Positions 1 to 6,861 of a stretch of 14,013 nucleotides of DNA are shown piece after piece. The DNA lies in contig JAOUIN010000039.1 in the NCBI GenBank assembly GCA_029883965.1, forward strand, positions 1 through 14,013. Reading direction: 5' to 3'. The DNA is from Betaproteobacteria bacterium (GTDB lineage: Bacteria > Pseudomonadota > Gammaproteobacteria > Burkholderiales > SG8-41). The position numbers were made by a program, and so were the translations under genes. The notes under the pieces were generated by a model. That model searched no databases. It was not told the origin of the DNA and saw nothing but the letters and a program-made list of their open reading frames with translations. The first letter of the stretch is position 1, and every line of letters starts with the position of its first letter.

Positions 1-259
1 TGTGCTCTTCGCCCTCTACATCGTCGCTACGACGGTGCTGTTCGCCGGCGTGCCCTGGTCCAAGTTCGCACACATGTTCTTCAAGCCCGCCGCGGCCTTC
101 GAGAAGCGGGTGTCCAAGGCCAATGGCACGGCCCAGAATCTGCCGACGCTGACCCGTGACGATCCCGAACAGCAGAAACGGCACTCTATGGAACTGTTGC
201 AAAACGCTCCGATGAACATGGGGCTGGGCATCAAGCGCGAACCGCCGAACCACTACTAG
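1..259 (+). CDS. aprM: C-terminal end of a membrane-anchor subunit for APS reductase (AprM/QmoC-like), 5' end outside window
   Basis: Only the last ~85 residues are present; the reading frame is open at the left edge. The visible part begins with a hydrophobic stretch that looks like the end of a transmembrane helix, followed by VPWSKFAHMFFKPAAAFEKR and then a polar, presumably cytoplasmic tail ending at TAG 257-259. The PWSKFAHM-(Y/F)KP pattern is typical of the last helix of haem-b membrane subunits of the NarI/DsrM/QmoC kind. In sulfur oxidisers a putative anchor gene, aprM, commonly precedes aprBA (established knowledge), and this gene lies 46 bases before aprB on the same strand. The inferred job is to pass electrons from AprBA to the quinone pool. 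The choice between AprM and the C-terminal half of QmoC cannot be settled without the missing part, so the symbol is tentative. Confidence 0.6.
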   Translation, partial: VLFALYIVATTVLFAGVPWSKFAHMFFKPAAAFEKRVSKANGTAQNLPTLTRDDPEQQKRHSMELLQNAPMNMGLGIKREPPNHY

Positions 260-305
260 AATAATACCCCGCCAGTTTTATCGGAACACATCAAGGAGCC
301 GACTT

Positions 306-785
306 ATGCCTACCTTCGTCTATATGACAAGGTGCGACGGATGCGGACACTGCGTCGATATCTGCCCGTCCGACATCATGCACATCGACAAGACGTATCG
401 CCGTGCCTACAACATCGAACCCAACATGTGCTGGGAGTGTTATTCCTGCGTCAAGGCCTGTCCGCAGAATGCGATCGATGTGCGCGGCTATGCCGACTTT
501 GCACCGCTCGGTCACAGTGTGCGTGTCCAGCGCGACGAGGAGAAAGGCACGATCGCGTGGAAGATCAAATTCCGCAACGGTACGGAAAAGAACTTTCTGT
601 CACCCATTACCACCAAGCCCTGGGGGACGGCGATCCCCAAGCTTGCGGAGGTTCCCGGGCCCAGCAAGGAAATGCGCGACAGTCAGCTGTTGTACAGCGA
701 GCCGAAGTATGTCCGCATGGATGACGGCGATCTGCATACACTTAAATCCAATGGTCTCAAGATGAAGAAAGGCGTGGCTTACTGA
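306..785 (+). CDS. aprB: Dissimilatory APS reductase beta subunit (ferredoxin-like, two 4Fe-4S clusters)
   Basis: 159 residues, the usual AprB size. Two cysteine sets are visible: C10-x2-C13-x2-C16-x3-C20 followed by P21, and C42-x2-C45-x2-C48-x3-C52 followed by P53, the signature of a two-cluster 4Fe-4S ferredoxin. W43, directly after the first cysteine of the second set, is in the right area for the tryptophan thought to sit between the clusters in the family. The C-terminal ~90 residues form the tail that wraps around AprA in known structures. AprB carries electrons between the FAD of AprA and the membrane partner, in the cytoplasm. The ATG at 306 is preceded by AAGGAG (293-298) with a 7-base gap. 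The stop TGA overlaps the aprA start (TGATG), so the two are translationally coupled. Confidence 0.97.
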   Translation: MPTFVYMTRCDGCGHCVDICPSDIMHIDKTYRRAYNIEPNMCWECYSCVKACPQNAIDVRGYADFAPLGHSVRVQRDEEKGTIAWKIKFRNGTEKNFLSPITTKPWGTAIPKLAEVPGPSKEMRDSQLLYSEPKYVRMDDGDLHTLKSNGLKMKKGVAY

Positions 786-2653
786 TGGCTTACGAAACGA
801 TTGTCGAAGACGGCATCGATGTTCTGGTCGTCGGTGCAGGCCTTGGCGGCACGGGTGCCGCATGGGAGGCCAGATTCTGGGGGCAGGACAAGAAAATTGT
901 CATCGCCGAGAAGGCCAATATCGATCGCTCGGGTGCGGTTGCGCAGGGGCTGTACGCGATCAACTGCTATATGGGCACGCGCTGGGGTGAGAACAAGCCG
1001 GAGGACCATGTACGCTACGCGCGTATCGACCTGATGGGTATGGTGCGGGAAGACCTGCTGTTCGACATGGCGCGTCACGTCGACTCCACGGTGCATCAGT
1101 TCGAAGAGTGGGGCCTGCCCATCATGAAGGACCCGAAAACCGGGCGCTATCTGCGTGAAGGGCGATGGCAGATCATGATCCACGGCGAATCCTACAAGCC
1201 CATCGTGGCCGAGGCCGCCAAGAAATCGGCGGACAAGGTGTTCAACCGCATCTGCGTCACTCACCTGCTGATGGATGAGAGCAAGGAAAACCGGATTGCC
1301 GGTGCCGTCGGCTTCAACGTGCGCACCGGCAACTACCACGTCTTCAAGTCCAAGACCGTGATCTGCGGCGCGGGCGGGGCCTCGAACATCTTCAAGCCGC
1401 GTTCAGTGGGCGAGGGTTCCGGCCGCACCTGGTATGCACCGTGGTCGTCTGCATCGGCCTACGGGCTGATGATCGACGCCGGCGCCAAGATGACGCAGAT
1501 GGAAAATCGGATTGTGCTGGCGCGTTTCAAGGACGGTTACGGCCCGGTCGGCGCCTACTTCCTGCATCTGAAGACCTACACGCAGAACGGTCTGGGCGAG
1601 GAGTACGAATCCAAGTGGTTCCCCGCGCTACAGGAAATGGTCGGCAAGGAATATCTCGATCCGGAAGCCTCGCACCTGACCCATCGGCCGATCCCGACCT
1701 GCTTGCGCAACCATTGCATCATCAGCGAAGTCAATGCCGGCCGCGGCCCCATACATATGGTGACCATGAAAGCCTTCCAGGATCCGCATCTGGAAGAGGT
1801 CGGCTGGGAAAACTTCCTCGGCATGACCGTCGGCCAGGCAGTGCTGTGGGCGGCCACCGATGTGGATCCCAAGAACGAGAATCCCGAACTGACCACGTCC
1901 GAACCCTATGTCATGGGCTCCCACGCAACCGGCTCGGGCGCCTGGTGTTCGGGTCCCGAGGACGTTTCCCCTCCCGAGTATTTCTGGGGCTACAACCGCA
2001 TGACGACGATCGAAGGTCTGTTCGGCGCCGGTGACGCCGTCGGCGGCACACCGCACGCGTTCTCGTCCGGTTCGTTTACCGAAGGCCGTCTCGCTGCGAA
2101 GGCCGCCTGCAAATACATCGACGACGGCAAGGCCGAAGGCATCGTTGTATCCGAGGAGCAGATCAACCGCCGCAGGCAGGAGATCTACAAGCCGATGGAG
2201 CACTACCGGATCTACCGCAATGAAATCGTGGCGGGTGATGTCAACCCTCACTACATCAATCCCAAGCAGGGCCTGGACCGCCTGCAGAAGCTGATGGACG
2301 AGTATTGCGGCGGCGTGACCGTCAACTACATGACCAACGAGAAACTCCTGAACATCGGTCTGAAGAAGCTCAAGATCATGGAGGAAGACCTGCAGAACCT
2401 GGCCGCCGAGGATATCCACGAGTTGCTGCGTGCGTGGGAATTGAAGCATCGCCACCGCGCTGCGGAGTGCGTCACCCAGCACACGCTGTTCCGCAAGGAG
2501 ACGCGCTGGCCGGGTTACTACTACCGCGGCGACGCGATGAAGGTGGACGACGAAAACTGGCATGTGCTGACGGTTTCGCGCCGCGATCCGGCAACCGGCG
2601 AATACACCATGGAGAAGGCGCCGTGTTATCACCTGGTTGGCGAAAACGAGTAG
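785..2653 (+). CDS. aprA: Dissimilatory APS reductase alpha subunit (FAD-containing, catalytic)
   Basis: 622 residues, the normal AprA length. It catalyses the two-electron interconversion of sulfite plus AMP and APS on FAD; in a sulfur oxidiser it runs from sulfite to APS. The N-terminus holds the dinucleotide-binding motif G17-A-G19-L-G-G22, then an IVIAEKANIDRSGA segment where the FAD ribose-binding acidic residue is expected. RNHCIISEVNAGRGPIHM (about residues 307-324) and the GLFGAGDAVGGTPHAFSSGS stretch (about 412-431, with H424) are highly typical of AprA. The fold belongs to the succinate dehydrogenase/fumarate reductase flavoprotein family, but the C-terminal part (YYRGDAMKVDDENWHVLTV) is AprA-specific. 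The ATG overlaps the aprB stop by one base. Whether it belongs to lineage I or II of sulfur-oxidiser Apr proteins needs a tree; the presence of an AprM-like gene points to lineage I. Confidence 0.98.
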   Translation: MAYETIVEDGIDVLVVGAGLGGTGAAWEARFWGQDKKIVIAEKANIDRSGAVAQGLYAINCYMGTRWGENKPEDHVRYARIDLMGMVREDLLFDMARHVDSTVHQFEEWGLPIMKDPKTGRYLREGRWQIMIHGESYKPIVAEAAKKSADKVFNRICVTHLLMDESKENRIAGAVGFNVRTGNYHVFKSKTVICGAGGASNIFKPRSVGEGSGRTWYAPWSSASAYGLMIDAGAKMTQMENRIVLARFKDGYGPVGAYFLHLKTYTQNGLGEEYESKWFPALQEMVGKEYLDPEASHLTHRPIPTCLRNHCIISEVNAGRGPIHMVTMKAFQDPHLEEVGWENFLGMTVGQAVLWAATDVDPKNENPELTTSEPYVMGSHATGSGAWCSGPEDVSPPEYFWGYNRMTTIEGLFGAGDAVGGTPHAFSSGSFTEGRLAAKAACKYIDDGKAEGIVVSEEQINRRRQEIYKPMEHYRIYRNEIVAGDVNPHYINPKQGLDRLQKLMDEYCGGVTVNYMTNEKLLNIGLKKLKIMEEDLQNLAAEDIHELLRAWELKHRHRAAECVTQHTLFRKETRWPGYYYRGDAMKVDDENWHVLTVSRRDPATGEYTMEKAPCYHLVGENE

Positions 2654-2714
2654 CGATATGGCTGGCGTCATGAGTCCTGCGAAGCCGATTGCTTCCGGCC
2701 AGCAGGAGCCTCGC

Positions 2715-3065
2715 GTGAACATCATTGAAAAAAACGATGAGGAGATTCAGGCCATGGCCAATCTCCTGTGGCGCGACCTCGTCAAAGCTTCGAATGAAGG
2801 TAAATACGGGGAGTTCGCAAAGAACTTTTCCGGCTCCCTGGCGCGTGCGATAGATCAGGTGGTTGCGGGCCACCAGTTCGCAAACAGTGAACTGGCGAGA
2901 AGCCTGTCCGAAGACATCGATTCGCTGGGTATTATCCGCCGGGGCGAGCATGTGACTGTCCTGTACCGGCAGCGCAGCACCAAAAAGCCGGGCGAGTGGC
3001 TGGGCAGGCTGGTTCTCGGCTATGAGGATGGAAAGGTCAGGATTTTCGGTGCATCCATCTTCTGA
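2715..3065 (+). CDS. Uncharacterised protein of the apr operon, possibly NTF2-like fold
   Basis: I do not recognise this family. The frame is open from TTG 2637, with an ATG at 2658, but I choose GTG 2715 because AGGAG (2704-2708) lies 6 bases before it, while ATG 2658 has only a weak GAG upstream. That start gives 116 residues, soluble, with no signal peptide, membrane helix or cysteine pair. The layout is an amphipathic helical N-terminal half (LLWRDLVKASNEGKYGEFAK) followed by beta-strand-like segments ending VTVLYRQRS...GRLVLGYEDGKVRIFGASIF. A helix with 'G-Y-F' followed by strands and a final 'DGK-RI-G' is reminiscent of NTF2-like/SnoaL proteins; this is a weak inference. It follows aprA by 61 bases and precedes the PPIase gene by 20, so it is very likely co-transcribed with aprBA. 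If ATG 2658 were used the protein would be 135 residues. Confidence 0.8.
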   Translation: MNIIEKNDEEIQAMANLLWRDLVKASNEGKYGEFAKNFSGSLARAIDQVVAGHQFANSELARSLSEDIDSLGIIRRGEHVTVLYRQRSTKKPGEWLGRLVLGYEDGKVRIFGASIF

Positions 3066-3085
3066 ACGTTTCGGCGGGATTTGAC

Positions 3086-3595
3086 GTGAGCGAAGTCATC
3101 CAGGACGGCAAGTTCGTCGAACTCACCTACAAGGTGACCGACAGGAAGTCGGGGCATGTTCTCACCCGTGTCGAGTTCCCGTTGGGCTATGTACACGGAC
3201 ACAATGAAATTCTGGCACCTTCCGTCCACATGGCGCTGGCGGGCAAGTCTGCCGGCGATGTCATCGAAGTGCCCATCGACGGCAACCAGATCTTCGGCCC
3301 CAGGGACGAGTCGCTGGTTTTTTCCGATCACATCGAAAACGTCCCCGAGGAGTATCGACAAATCGGCACTTCCATCCTCATGGAAAACGACAAGGGCCAG
3401 ACCCGCAGTTTTCTGGTGACGCATCTGGACGACGAGAGGCTGACTGTCGACGGCAACAACCCGCTGTGCGGCAGGGAGGTTGTTTTCCAGCTCGAGATAC
3501 TGACCGTGCGCGACGCCACTGATGAAGAGAACAGGGCGGGCGGGGCGATCGTTGCGGGCGCTGACATCGATCCGTCGCTGATGAGACCTGTTTGA
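3086..3595 (+). CDS. Divergent SlyD-like FKBP-type peptidyl-prolyl isomerase
   Basis: 169 residues, cytoplasmic (no signal peptide). The order of blocks matches SlyD: an opening strand VELTYKVTD (11-19), GYVHGHNEILAP (34-45), ALAGKSAGDVIEVPI (50-64), an inserted-in-flap chaperone domain in the middle, VDGNNPLCG (121-129), then the closing strand VFQLEILTVRDATDEE. SlyD proteins bind unfolded chains and metal and speed proline isomerisation. Changes from the usual family pattern are visible: the G-(L/V)-E before the A-L is P45-S-V-H48 here, the NHPLAG motif reads NNPLCG, and the His/Cys-rich metal-binding tail is absent. It lies 20 bases after the unknown gene in the apr operon, so a folding or cofactor-assembly role for AprBA or the anchor is plausible but inferred. 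The GTG start at 3086 has only a weak GGCGGGAT (3073-3080) ribosome site. Confidence 0.85.
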   Translation: MSEVIQDGKFVELTYKVTDRKSGHVLTRVEFPLGYVHGHNEILAPSVHMALAGKSAGDVIEVPIDGNQIFGPRDESLVFSDHIENVPEEYRQIGTSILMENDKGQTRSFLVTHLDDERLTVDGNNPLCGREVVFQLEILTVRDATDEENRAGGAIVAGADIDPSLMRPV

Positions 3596-3670
3596 GCAAC
3601 GGGGTAGAATGGTAGCGGACAACTTCCGGCTTTGTTACTTGAAATCCTGACTTCACGAAAAAGGCGAATT

Positions 3671-3832
3671 ATGAGCGATCAAAAACCCTCTACCACCCCG
3701 GTTCCCGACGGGCATACGGCTTTTTACACGACGCGTCAGATGGCGCCGAACGAAAAGGGGTTTGTCGGTTTCGAAACCGTCTGGAAGCCGTTACAGAAGG
3801 AAGTCGAATACAAGACGCCGAAAAAGCCGTAG
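3671..3832 (+). CDS. Small hypothetical protein (53 residues) at the end of the apr cluster
   Basis: The family is not recognised. ATG 3671 follows AAAGGCG (3660-3666) with a 4-base gap; an in-frame TTG at 3632 would add 13 residues but has no ribosome site. The product is hydrophilic with no membrane segment or cysteine: a Pro/Thr-rich start, then the aromatic-rich centre TAFYTTRQMAPNEKGFVGFE and a Trp-containing, lysine-rich end (VWKPLQKEVEYKTPKKP). It starts 75 bases after the PPIase gene and ends 57 bases before a strong terminator, so it is probably the last gene of the apr transcript. Codon use and the run of conserved-looking aromatic residues support a real gene, but without homologues this is not proven. 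Confidence 0.65.
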   Translation: MSDQKPSTTPVPDGHTAFYTTRQMAPNEKGFVGFETVWKPLQKEVEYKTPKKP

Positions 3833-3889
3833 GCGTCATGCCGCGGCACGGTTAAGCGCGGCGCCTGTCTGCTGCGTTTTGCCCGGCAA

Positions 3890-3917
3890 AAAAAGCCGCC
3901 TGTGCAGGCGGCTTTTT
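3890..3917. terminator. Bidirectional intrinsic terminator between the apr cluster and sat
   Basis: An 8-base GC-rich perfect inverted repeat, GCCGCCTG (3895-3902) and CAGGCGGC (3905-3912), is flanked by five A on the left and five T on the right. The A and T tracts can themselves pair. Read on either strand it gives a hairpin with a following U-tract, so it can end both the + strand apr transcript (last stop 3832) and the - strand sat transcript (stop at 3948). Confidence 0.9.
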
Positions 3918-3947
3918 CACGTGCAGGCACTGCGGACAGCCCTGTGG

Positions 3948-5165
3948 TCAGCGCCCGGAGTGTCCTGACAGTTTGACTTCGACTTTGTCCTTGGCGTCTA
4001 TGGTCGCGTAGTAGGCGCGCAGGATTTCCAGCACTTCCGGCCGGCTGAATTCAGCCGGCACATCGTCACCTTCGGACAGCCATTTGCGCAGTTTGGTGCC
4101 GGATACCAGCAGCCGGTCCTTTTCGTCGTGCGGACAGGTCTTGGCGGAGGCCATGCCGCCGCACTGGTAACACCAGAACGTCCAGTCTATTTTCAGCGGC
4201 TGTGTTTCCAGCGCGCCTTTCGGTATTTCATCGAAGATGTGATGCGCGTCGAAGGGGCCGTAATAGCTGCCGACGCCGGCGTGGTCACGGCCGATGATCT
4301 GGTGCGAGCAGCCGTAGTTCTGGCGGAATACGGCATGGAGCAGCGCTTCCCGCGGACCGGCATAGCGCATGTCCAGCGGGTAACCGGATTGCACGACCGT
4401 CTTTTTGACGAAGTATTTCTCGATCAGCACCGCGATGGCTTTGGTGCGTACGTCGGCGGGAATGTCGCCGGGCTTCAGGTTGCCGAGCAGCGAGTGCACC
4501 AGCACGCCGTCGCACACTTCGATGGCGACCTTGGCCAGGTATTCGTGCGAGCGGTGCATCGGGTTGCGCGTCTGGAAGGCGGCGACGGTCGCCCAGCCAT
4601 TGGCGTCGAATGCAGCCCGGGTTTGTGCGGGCGTCATGTACATCGCGCCGTATTTCTCGGGGAAACCGCCCTGAGACAGCACTTTGACCGGTCCTGAAAG
4701 GTTCACGTCAGCTTGATCCATCACCATCCGGACGCCCGGATGCTCGGGGTCGGTCGTGCGGAATACGGCTTTGCATTCGTGAGCCTTGTCGATGGTGTAC
4801 TTCTCGGTGACCGTCATGGTCGCGAGAATGTCACCGTTGTCGCCATCGGTGAGCGCAATGTCGCTGTTGGGCTTGATGCTGTCGGCGGCCGTTTTTGAAG
4901 CAGACAGCGTGATCGGGATAGGCCAGAAAACGCCTGAGGACAGGGTGTAGTTGTCGCAGACGCTTTGCCAGTCTGCGTGGGTCATGAAGCCGTCGAGCGG
5001 AGTGAAGCCGCCGATGCCGAGCATCAGCAGGTCGCCTTTTTCGCGGGAGCTGACGGAGATTTTGGGCAGTCCGGCTGCGCGCTTGAGTTCAGCAGCGCAC
5101 GCGGTGCCGGCAAGCTGCAAAGGTTTTAACGGACCTCCTCCGTGGGGATTTACCAGCTTGGTCAC
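3948..5165 (-). CDS. sat: ATP sulfurylase (sulfate adenylyltransferase), dissimilatory type
   Basis: 405 residues, matching single-domain dissimilatory Sat. In sulfur oxidisers it converts APS and pyrophosphate to ATP and sulfate in the cytoplasm, the step after AprBA. Visible motifs are QTRNPMHRSHEY (198-209; the Q-x-R-N-P-x-H-x-x-H nucleotide/sulfate-binding site) and GRDHAGVG (292-299). A metal-binding-type set C332-x2-C335-x8-C344-P-H346 is also present; it is known in archaeal and sulfur-oxidiser Sat and structurally binds zinc. There is no APS kinase domain. The start is GTG at 5165-5163, with AGGAAA just upstream on the - strand at a normal distance. The gene converges on the apr cluster across a shared terminator and diverges from the efflux operon, so it is a separate transcription unit. 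Confidence 0.98.
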   Translation of the reverse strand: MTKLVNPHGGGPLKPLQLAGTACAAELKRAAGLPKISVSSREKGDLLMLGIGGFTPLDGFMTHADWQSVCDNYTLSSGVFWPIPITLSASKTAADSIKPNSDIALTDGDNGDILATMTVTEKYTIDKAHECKAVFRTTDPEHPGVRMVMDQADVNLSGPVKVLSQGGFPEKYGAMYMTPAQTRAAFDANGWATVAAFQTRNPMHRSHEYLAKVAIEVCDGVLVHSLLGNLKPGDIPADVRTKAIAVLIEKYFVKKTVVQSGYPLDMRYAGPREALLHAVFRQNYGCSHQIIGRDHAGVGSYYGPFDAHHIFDEIPKGALETQPLKIDWTFWCYQCGGMASAKTCPHDEKDRLLVSGTKLRKWLSEGDDVPAEFSRPEVLEILRAYYATIDAKDKVEVKLSGHSGR

Positions 5166-5230
5166 CGGGGTTTCCTGTTGGGGTTAGGGGTTGATAAGGC
5201 GTTCGAGGCTAGCATGTGGTCTGATTGCGA

Positions 5231-5259
5231 TTTATCCATTTATTCTATGCTGGGATAAA
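5231..5259. promoter_or_regulatory. Operator-like inverted repeat in the sat/efflux divergent region
   Basis: TTTATCC (5231-5237) and GGATAAA (5253-5259) form a perfect 7-base inverted repeat with a 15-base spacer. The arm centres are 22 bases apart, two DNA turns, the spacing usual for a dimeric regulator. It lies in the 241-base stretch between the sat start (5165) and the efflux start (5407). A possible - strand -10 box, TAGAAT (complement of 5242-5247), sits between the arms, but I see no convincing -35. Nothing else clear was found in 5166-5406 apart from hairpins at its right end. Function is inferred. Confidence 0.4.
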
Positions 5260-5397
5260 GTGTTGAATCCGTATGTCTCATATTGTGGATGTGTGCGCAA
5301 CGCCCCGTCTCTGGTTAACCGGCCGGGCTTCCGGTCCATCGCGGAAATTTGGTGCTACCATGCCTCGCCTGCATTTGATTTGTTACCTGAAAAGATA

Positions 5398-5422
5398 AGC
5401 CTCGGCATGAACCGATTTGGCT
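5398..5422 (+). promoter_or_regulatory. Possible RNA hairpin covering the start codon of the outer-membrane factor gene
   Basis: AGCC (5398-5401) can pair with GGCT (5419-5422), and CGG (5403-5405) with CCG (5412-5414), which leaves the ATG (5407-5409) in the loop. The upstream ribosome site is weak (an AAG-containing stretch). The pairing is short, so this is only a candidate translational control element; it adjoins the terminator-like hairpin at 5434. Confidence 0.25.
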
Positions 5423-6861
5423 CCACATACTTGGCGCTCCCTGTGGGGGCGCTTTTTTTATTTTTATCGCTGGTAACGACGCTGGCCGCGGCGCAGGCCA
5501 TCACGCGCGATCCGTTCGCGACCGATGCAAAGGTCGCGCCGGCACCCCATACCCGCTGGGAGCCATCGCTGGTGCTGCCGATCGTGGGCGCGCCGACTGC
5601 AACAGGGGAACTGGCGCGTAATCTGCCGTTGTCGTTGCCGGAACTCAGCGAGTACGCGTTACGCAATAATCCGCGCACCCGCCAGTCGTGGTTGGCAGCG
5701 CGCGCCGCAGCAGCCGGGGTGGGCATAGAAAAAGCGGATGAACTACCGCAGATCAGCGCGAGTTATGCGGTGACGCGCAGTCAGCAGGTGTCTAACGCGG
5801 GAACTATCGTTCCATGGCAGACACGGTATGGCCCGGCAGTCAGCCTCAGTTATGTGTTGTTCGATTTCGGCGTGCGGGGGTTTCAGATCGAGACCAGTGA
5901 ATACCGGCTGCTGGCGGCGAATCTGGTGCATAACCGGGTGCTGCAGGATGTTATTTTTCTGGTTGAGCAGGCCTACTATCGGCTGATCGGCAACGAGGCG
6001 CTGGTTCGTACCAATATTCTGTCACTGAAGAACGCGGAAACCGCGCTGGAGGCAGCGCAGAAGCGTCGTGAGTCCGGACTGGCGACGGTAGCCGACGTAT
6101 ATCGTGCGGAAACGCTGGTTGCGCAGGCGCAGCTGAACCTGACGCGCAGTAATGGAGAATTGGAGAAATCGCGTGGTCAGCTGGCTTCCGTGGTCGGTTT
6201 GCCGGTGAACGTTTCTATCGGCGTGCGTCCGCTGGAAGCGCCGCCGCGGATCGGCGAGGTGGCATCGACGATTGGTGACTTGCTGACGCGGTCGAAAGCT
6301 TCACGTCCGGACCTGGTTGCGGCAGAGGCGCAGGTGCGCGCGGCGCAGGCGAATGCCAAGGCGGTGGAGCGTGCCGGATTGCCGTCCATCGAGATTGCGG
6401 GCGGTGGTGCCCATACGATATTTACCGATAACCGGCCGACGGCCAGCGCCTATAACATCGGCCTGGCCGTGCGCATTCCGATATTTACGGGATTCCGGGA
6501 TACCTATAGTACGCGGCAGGCGCAGGTCCTGGCCGAGGCGGCAGAGGCGAGCCGTGATGTGCTGGTCCGCCAGGCGGAGGTCGAAGTCTGGCAGGGCTAT
6601 TACGACTTGAATACGGCGGCCAGCAGTATTGCCAGCACGGAAGCGCAGGTGCGCTCCGCAGAGCAGACTGCGCAGGCGACACTGGCGCGCTATCAGAGCG
6701 GGTTCGGCAGCATTCTGGATCTGATTACCGCGCAGCAGGATGAGTCGAATGCGCGGGTGCAACGCATACAGTCCTATCTGGACTGGTTTACAACTCTCGC
6801 GCGTCTGCAGGTCGCCGTCGGCGCGAGCGACTTACTCAAGGCAGCGGGCGGAGCGAAATGA
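5407..6861 (+). CDS. TolC-type outer-membrane efflux factor
   Basis: 484 residues from ATG 5407. The frame stays open back to 5191, but the ATG is chosen because it begins a classic signal peptide: N-R near the start, a hydrophobic core (about residues 9-26) and a likely cut after A29-Q-A31. Two outer-membrane-efflux (OEP) repeats follow, starting near residues 75 (LSLPELSEYALRNNPRTRQS) and 285 (IGDLLTRSKASRPDLVAAEA). Both are rich in the long helices that form the periplasmic tunnel, with beta-strand segments such as PAVSLSYVLFDFG and IGLAVRIPIFTGF for the barrel. A trimer would form the exit duct for the pump encoded behind it. The stop overlaps the adaptor start (ATGA), so the genes are coupled. 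An intrinsic-terminator-like hairpin lies inside the signal-peptide codons (5434-5465). The substrate cannot be told from the sequence. Confidence 0.93.
   Translation: MNRFGSTYLALPVGALFLFLSLVTTLAAAQAITRDPFATDAKVAPAPHTRWEPSLVLPIVGAPTATGELARNLPLSLPELSEYALRNNPRTRQSWLAARAAAAGVGIEKADELPQISASYAVTRSQQVSNAGTIVPWQTRYGPAVSLSYVLFDFGVRGFQIETSEYRLLAANLVHNRVLQDVIFLVEQAYYRLIGNEALVRTNILSLKNAETALEAAQKRRESGLATVADVYRAETLVAQAQLNLTRSNGELEKSRGQLASVVGLPVNVSIGVRPLEAPPRIGEVASTIGDLLTRSKASRPDLVAAEAQVRAAQANAKAVERAGLPSIEIAGGGAHTIFTDNRPTASAYNIGLAVRIPIFTGFRDTYSTRQAQVLAEAAEASRDVLVRQAEVEVWQGYYDLNTAASSIASTEAQVRSAEQTAQATLARYQSGFGSILDLITAQQDESNARVQRIQSYLDWFTTLARLQVAVGASDLLKAAGGAK
5434..5465 (+). terminator. Terminator-like hairpin inside the start of the efflux operon
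   Basis: GCGCTCCC (5434-5441) pairs with GGGGGCGC (5445-5452; one G-U pair) across a three-base loop, followed at once by seven T, an A and five more T. This has all the parts of a rho-independent terminator, yet it lies 28 bases after the ATG, in the codons ALPVGALFLFL of the signal peptide. It may act as an attenuator, or it may mark the 3' end of an upstream leader transcript. The effect in vivo is inferred. Confidence 0.55.

Noticed and set aside
2637..2714. Longer N-terminus for the unknown gene (TTG 2637 or ATG 2658)
   Set aside because: GTG 2715 has the only good ribosome site, AGGAG at 2704-2708. ATG 2658 remains possible.
1628..2725. Long - strand open frame (365 codons) opposite aprA
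   Set aside because: It is a shadow of the high-GC aprA coding sequence; its translation has no recognisable domain and aprA is certain.
3605..3610. TAGAAT as a possible -10 box before the 53-residue gene
   Set aside because: No acceptable -35 is seen at 16-18 bases upstream; co-transcription with the apr cluster is simpler.
4128..4697. + strand open frame of 189 codons opposite sat
   Set aside because: It overlaps fully with the clear sat gene and its product resembles nothing.
5191..5406. 72-codon in-frame extension upstream of the TolC-type gene
   Set aside because: A complete signal peptide begins at ATG 5407. The extension would bury it and has no ribosome site or family match.
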